A stretch of DNA of 64,000 nt. Source: Halonatronomonas sp051745085 (GTDB taxonomy: Bacteria > Bacillota > Halanaerobiia > Halanaerobiales > Halarsenatibacteraceae). Shown here one piece after another: positions 62,338 through 64,000 of the stretch (position 1 is the stretch's first letter; each line of letters opens with the position of its first letter). A program made the translations under genes and the position numbers. The notes under the pieces were generated by a model. The model was not told the DNA's origin and searched no databases. It was given only the letters and a program-made list of their open reading frames with translations. The DNA lies in the NCBI GenBank assembly GCA_051745085.1, contig JBNJDR010000004.1:23524-87523 (forward strand), in the 5' to 3' direction.

Positions 62338-63951
62338 CTATGACCGAATATCTTTAACGATAAGATTTATTTTAATTTGTCCTCGAAATTTTGACCATTT
62401 AGGCTGATAAATGATATCTACCTTACCGCTTTTAACTTCTTCAAATTTATCCGCCATAAAAAAAGCGATGCTTTCTTTTCCATTCGCTTGAAATTTGATA
62501 TGTTTATTTTTTATAAGACACGGTTCTTCAATATTTACTTCTTCAGACAAAAAAATTGGATGCCTGTTGCCACTGCCAAAAGGAGCCAACTTATAAATAT
62601 CATTAATGAATTTCCCATCTACTTCTTGAAGATCTAGGGACAGATCATAAGTATCACCTATCAACTCAACCTTTTCAGCCAACTTATTAATCCGAACAAA
62701 AAACTCTTGAAACTTCCCTGGTTTCAACCTGAGCCCAGCAGCCATCTCATGACCGCCAGCTGCAGCGAGTAAACCCTCTTTCTGGCATAACTTTAAATTT
62801 TCGTACATATTAAAAGGTTCTATACTTCTAGCACTTCCTTTTAAAGAATCCTTATCTAATACTATTACCGGTTTCTTATACTTATGCGCCAGTTTCCCAG
62901 CTATCAAGCCTACAAGTCCTGGTTGAATTGGCCCTTTAATTACTATCACATTTAACTCATTATTAATCTTTTTGTCAACAATATTCATTACTCTTTCTGT
63001 CAATTTTTTTCTTTCTTCATTAATCAATACTAACTTATCAGCTATCTGATTAATTCTACTGTGGGGATTCCGTTCTGAGTATAAAAGTAAATCTAATGCT
63101 GGCTCAGGTGAACCAAGTCTTCCTGCTGCATTTAGAGCCGGTCCTATTTTATAGCCAAGATCAGAAGTATCCAGCGAATTTAAAGTGACATTCATAGCTG
63201 TAAAAAGTGCTTTCAATCCAGAATTAATTTCCCCATTCTGCATTTGGGCCAGACCCGCAGCTACAATGAATCTGTTTTCACCTAAAAGGGGGACTACATC
63301 GGCAACTGTAGATAAGGCTACCAAATCTAAGACTTCCAAAAATGATTCCTCAAGTAACGCTTGAGCTAACCGCCAGGTTAAACCGCCAGCAGACAGCTCT
63401 GTAAAACGATACTTCCCTTTTTTCACTTTTAAGTCTAAATAATTATTTTCTAAAACCTGTATGGACTCATTGTCATCATTTTCATGATGGTCTAATACTA
63501 TAACTTCAATTTCACTGTCCTTCAGTTGCTTTATTTCTTCTGAACTGGAAATTCCACAGTCCACAGTAATAACTAAACTAGGTTTTTTCTTTTTAATAAT
63601 TCCTACAGCTGCTTTAGAGAGACTATATTCATCTCTATATCTATCACTACTTATTATTTCCACCTTAGCCTGGGCGTCATATTTTTTTATCGCTTTATAT
63701 AAAATAGAAGCCGAAACAAGTCCATCACAATCGTAATCACAAAATATAACTATCGAACCAGAAGCAATATTATTTTTGATAGTTTTGATTACTTGATTAA
63801 TATTAGGTATGTCCTGATAAGATTGTAATTTATCTAAAGAAGGATTAAAAAAATCTTCTATATCGCTATATTTGTTCATGCCTCGTTGCTCAAGAAGTTC
63901 TCCTATGATAGGATGTAAATTAAATTTGCTTGCGATCATCTGTGAATTCAT
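62338..63951 (-). CDS. recJ: single-stranded-DNA exonuclease RecJ-like (DHH family)
   Basis: 5'-3' single-strand exonuclease of repair. The 537-residue protein (ATG at 63951 after AAGGAGG) has FCDYDCDGLVSASIL (first DHH motif, Cys in place of the usual Ala), VTVDCGIS, VLDHHEND (DHH), ALNAAGRLGSPEPAL and GGHEMAAGLRL (DHHA1), then an OB-fold from about 440. Length is at the lower end for RecJ. It ends at the hyd spacer and the gene before it is outside the window. Confidence 0.9.
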   Translation of the reverse strand: MNSQMIASKFNLHPIIGELLEQRGMNKYSDIEDFFNPSLDKLQSYQDIPNINQVIKTIKNNIASGSIVIFCDYDCDGLVSASILYKAIKKYDAQAKVEIISSDRYRDEYSLSKAAVGIIKKKKPSLVITVDCGISSSEEIKQLKDSEIEVIVLDHHENDDNESIQVLENNYLDLKVKKGKYRFTELSAGGLTWRLAQALLEESFLEVLDLVALSTVADVVPLLGENRFIVAAGLAQMQNGEINSGLKALFTAMNVTLNSLDTSDLGYKIGPALNAAGRLGSPEPALDLLLYSERNPHSRINQIADKLVLINEERKKLTERVMNIVDKKINNELNVIVIKGPIQPGLVGLIAGKLAHKYKKPVIVLDKDSLKGSARSIEPFNMYENLKLCQKEGLLAAAGGHEMAAGLRLKPGKFQEFFVRINKLAEKVELIGDTYDLSLDLQEVDGKFINDIYKLAPFGSGNRHPIFLSEEVNIEEPCLIKNKHIKFQANGKESIAFFMADKFEEVKSGKVDIIYQPKWSKFRGQIKINLIVKDIRS

Positions 63952-64000
63952 ATATTCCTCCTTGAAATTTAACACTAAAAGCTGCAATTATTTAACTTAA

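Overview
The window is a gene-dense stretch of a low-GC bacterial chromosome, about 90% coding. The gene set points to an anaerobic, fermentative member of the Bacillota. It includes [FeFe]-hydrogenase maturases, ferredoxin, HisZ plus short-form HisG, GatCAB, a CIRCE-controlled groESL, YlbF, DegV and YerC. The acidic tilt of many proteins and the gene neighbourhoods fit Halanaerobiales best, but that assignment is inference; no rRNA or species marker is present. No CRISPR array, prophage, intact insertion sequence, tRNA or rRNA was found.

Layout. 1-7.75 kb (minus strand): dnaE, aspA, a 58-codon unannotated ORF, pfkA and pyk (cut by the window edge). 7.8-11.1 kb: a NifU-type scaffold on plus, then YlbF, a phosphodiesterase, an FmdB zinc ribbon, a membrane protein and an RlmD-type RNA methyltransferase on minus. 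11.2-19.7 kb: one minus-strand run GIY-YIG/DUF123, pcrA, ligA, gatC, gatA, gatB, glpQ. 19.8-27.4 kb: a histidine operon hisZ-G-D-C-B-H-A-F-IE with a near-consensus promoter and a terminator. 27.5-34.1 kb: an FAD protein, a PfoR-like membrane protein, YerC, guaA and groES-groEL with a CIRCE operator. 34.2-38.9 kb: tsaE-tsaB-tsaD followed by a radical-SAM/PDZ protein of unusual architecture, and a DUF21 membrane protein. 39-50 kb is more accessory: ferredoxin plus atypical SDR, a thymidylate-synthase-like protein without the catalytic Cys, two macro-domain proteins around an ArsR regulator, DegV, a YihY/BrkB membrane protein, a small lipoprotein, a TraX-like protein, metal-dependent hydrolase, aldo/keto reductase, HD protein and a DJ-1-like protein. 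50-58 kb: DUF362, a peptidase C26-type amidotransferase, a Y-family polymerase with a LexA-like box inside its promoter, small unknowns, DUF429, a YgiQ-type radical SAM protein and two uncharacterised proteins. 58.3-64 kb: TM1266-type regulator, hydG, hydF, hydE, preceded by a structured non-coding stretch and recJ.

How the genes fit together. Glycolysis (pfkA, pyk), ferredoxin and hydrogenase maturation outline a fermentative H2-producing metabolism. Replication and repair genes (dnaE, pcrA, ligA, recJ, Y-polymerase), translation-quality genes (gatCAB, tsaBDE, rlmD) and histidine biosynthesis make up most of the rest. Candidates for undescribed biology are the structured RNA between recJ and the hyd maturase operon, the rearranged radical-SAM/PDZ protein, the Cys-less thymidylate-synthase homologue, and the macro-ArsR-macro cluster. 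Start codons were moved where a Shine-Dalgarno sequence clearly favoured an internal start; this is stated in each entry.
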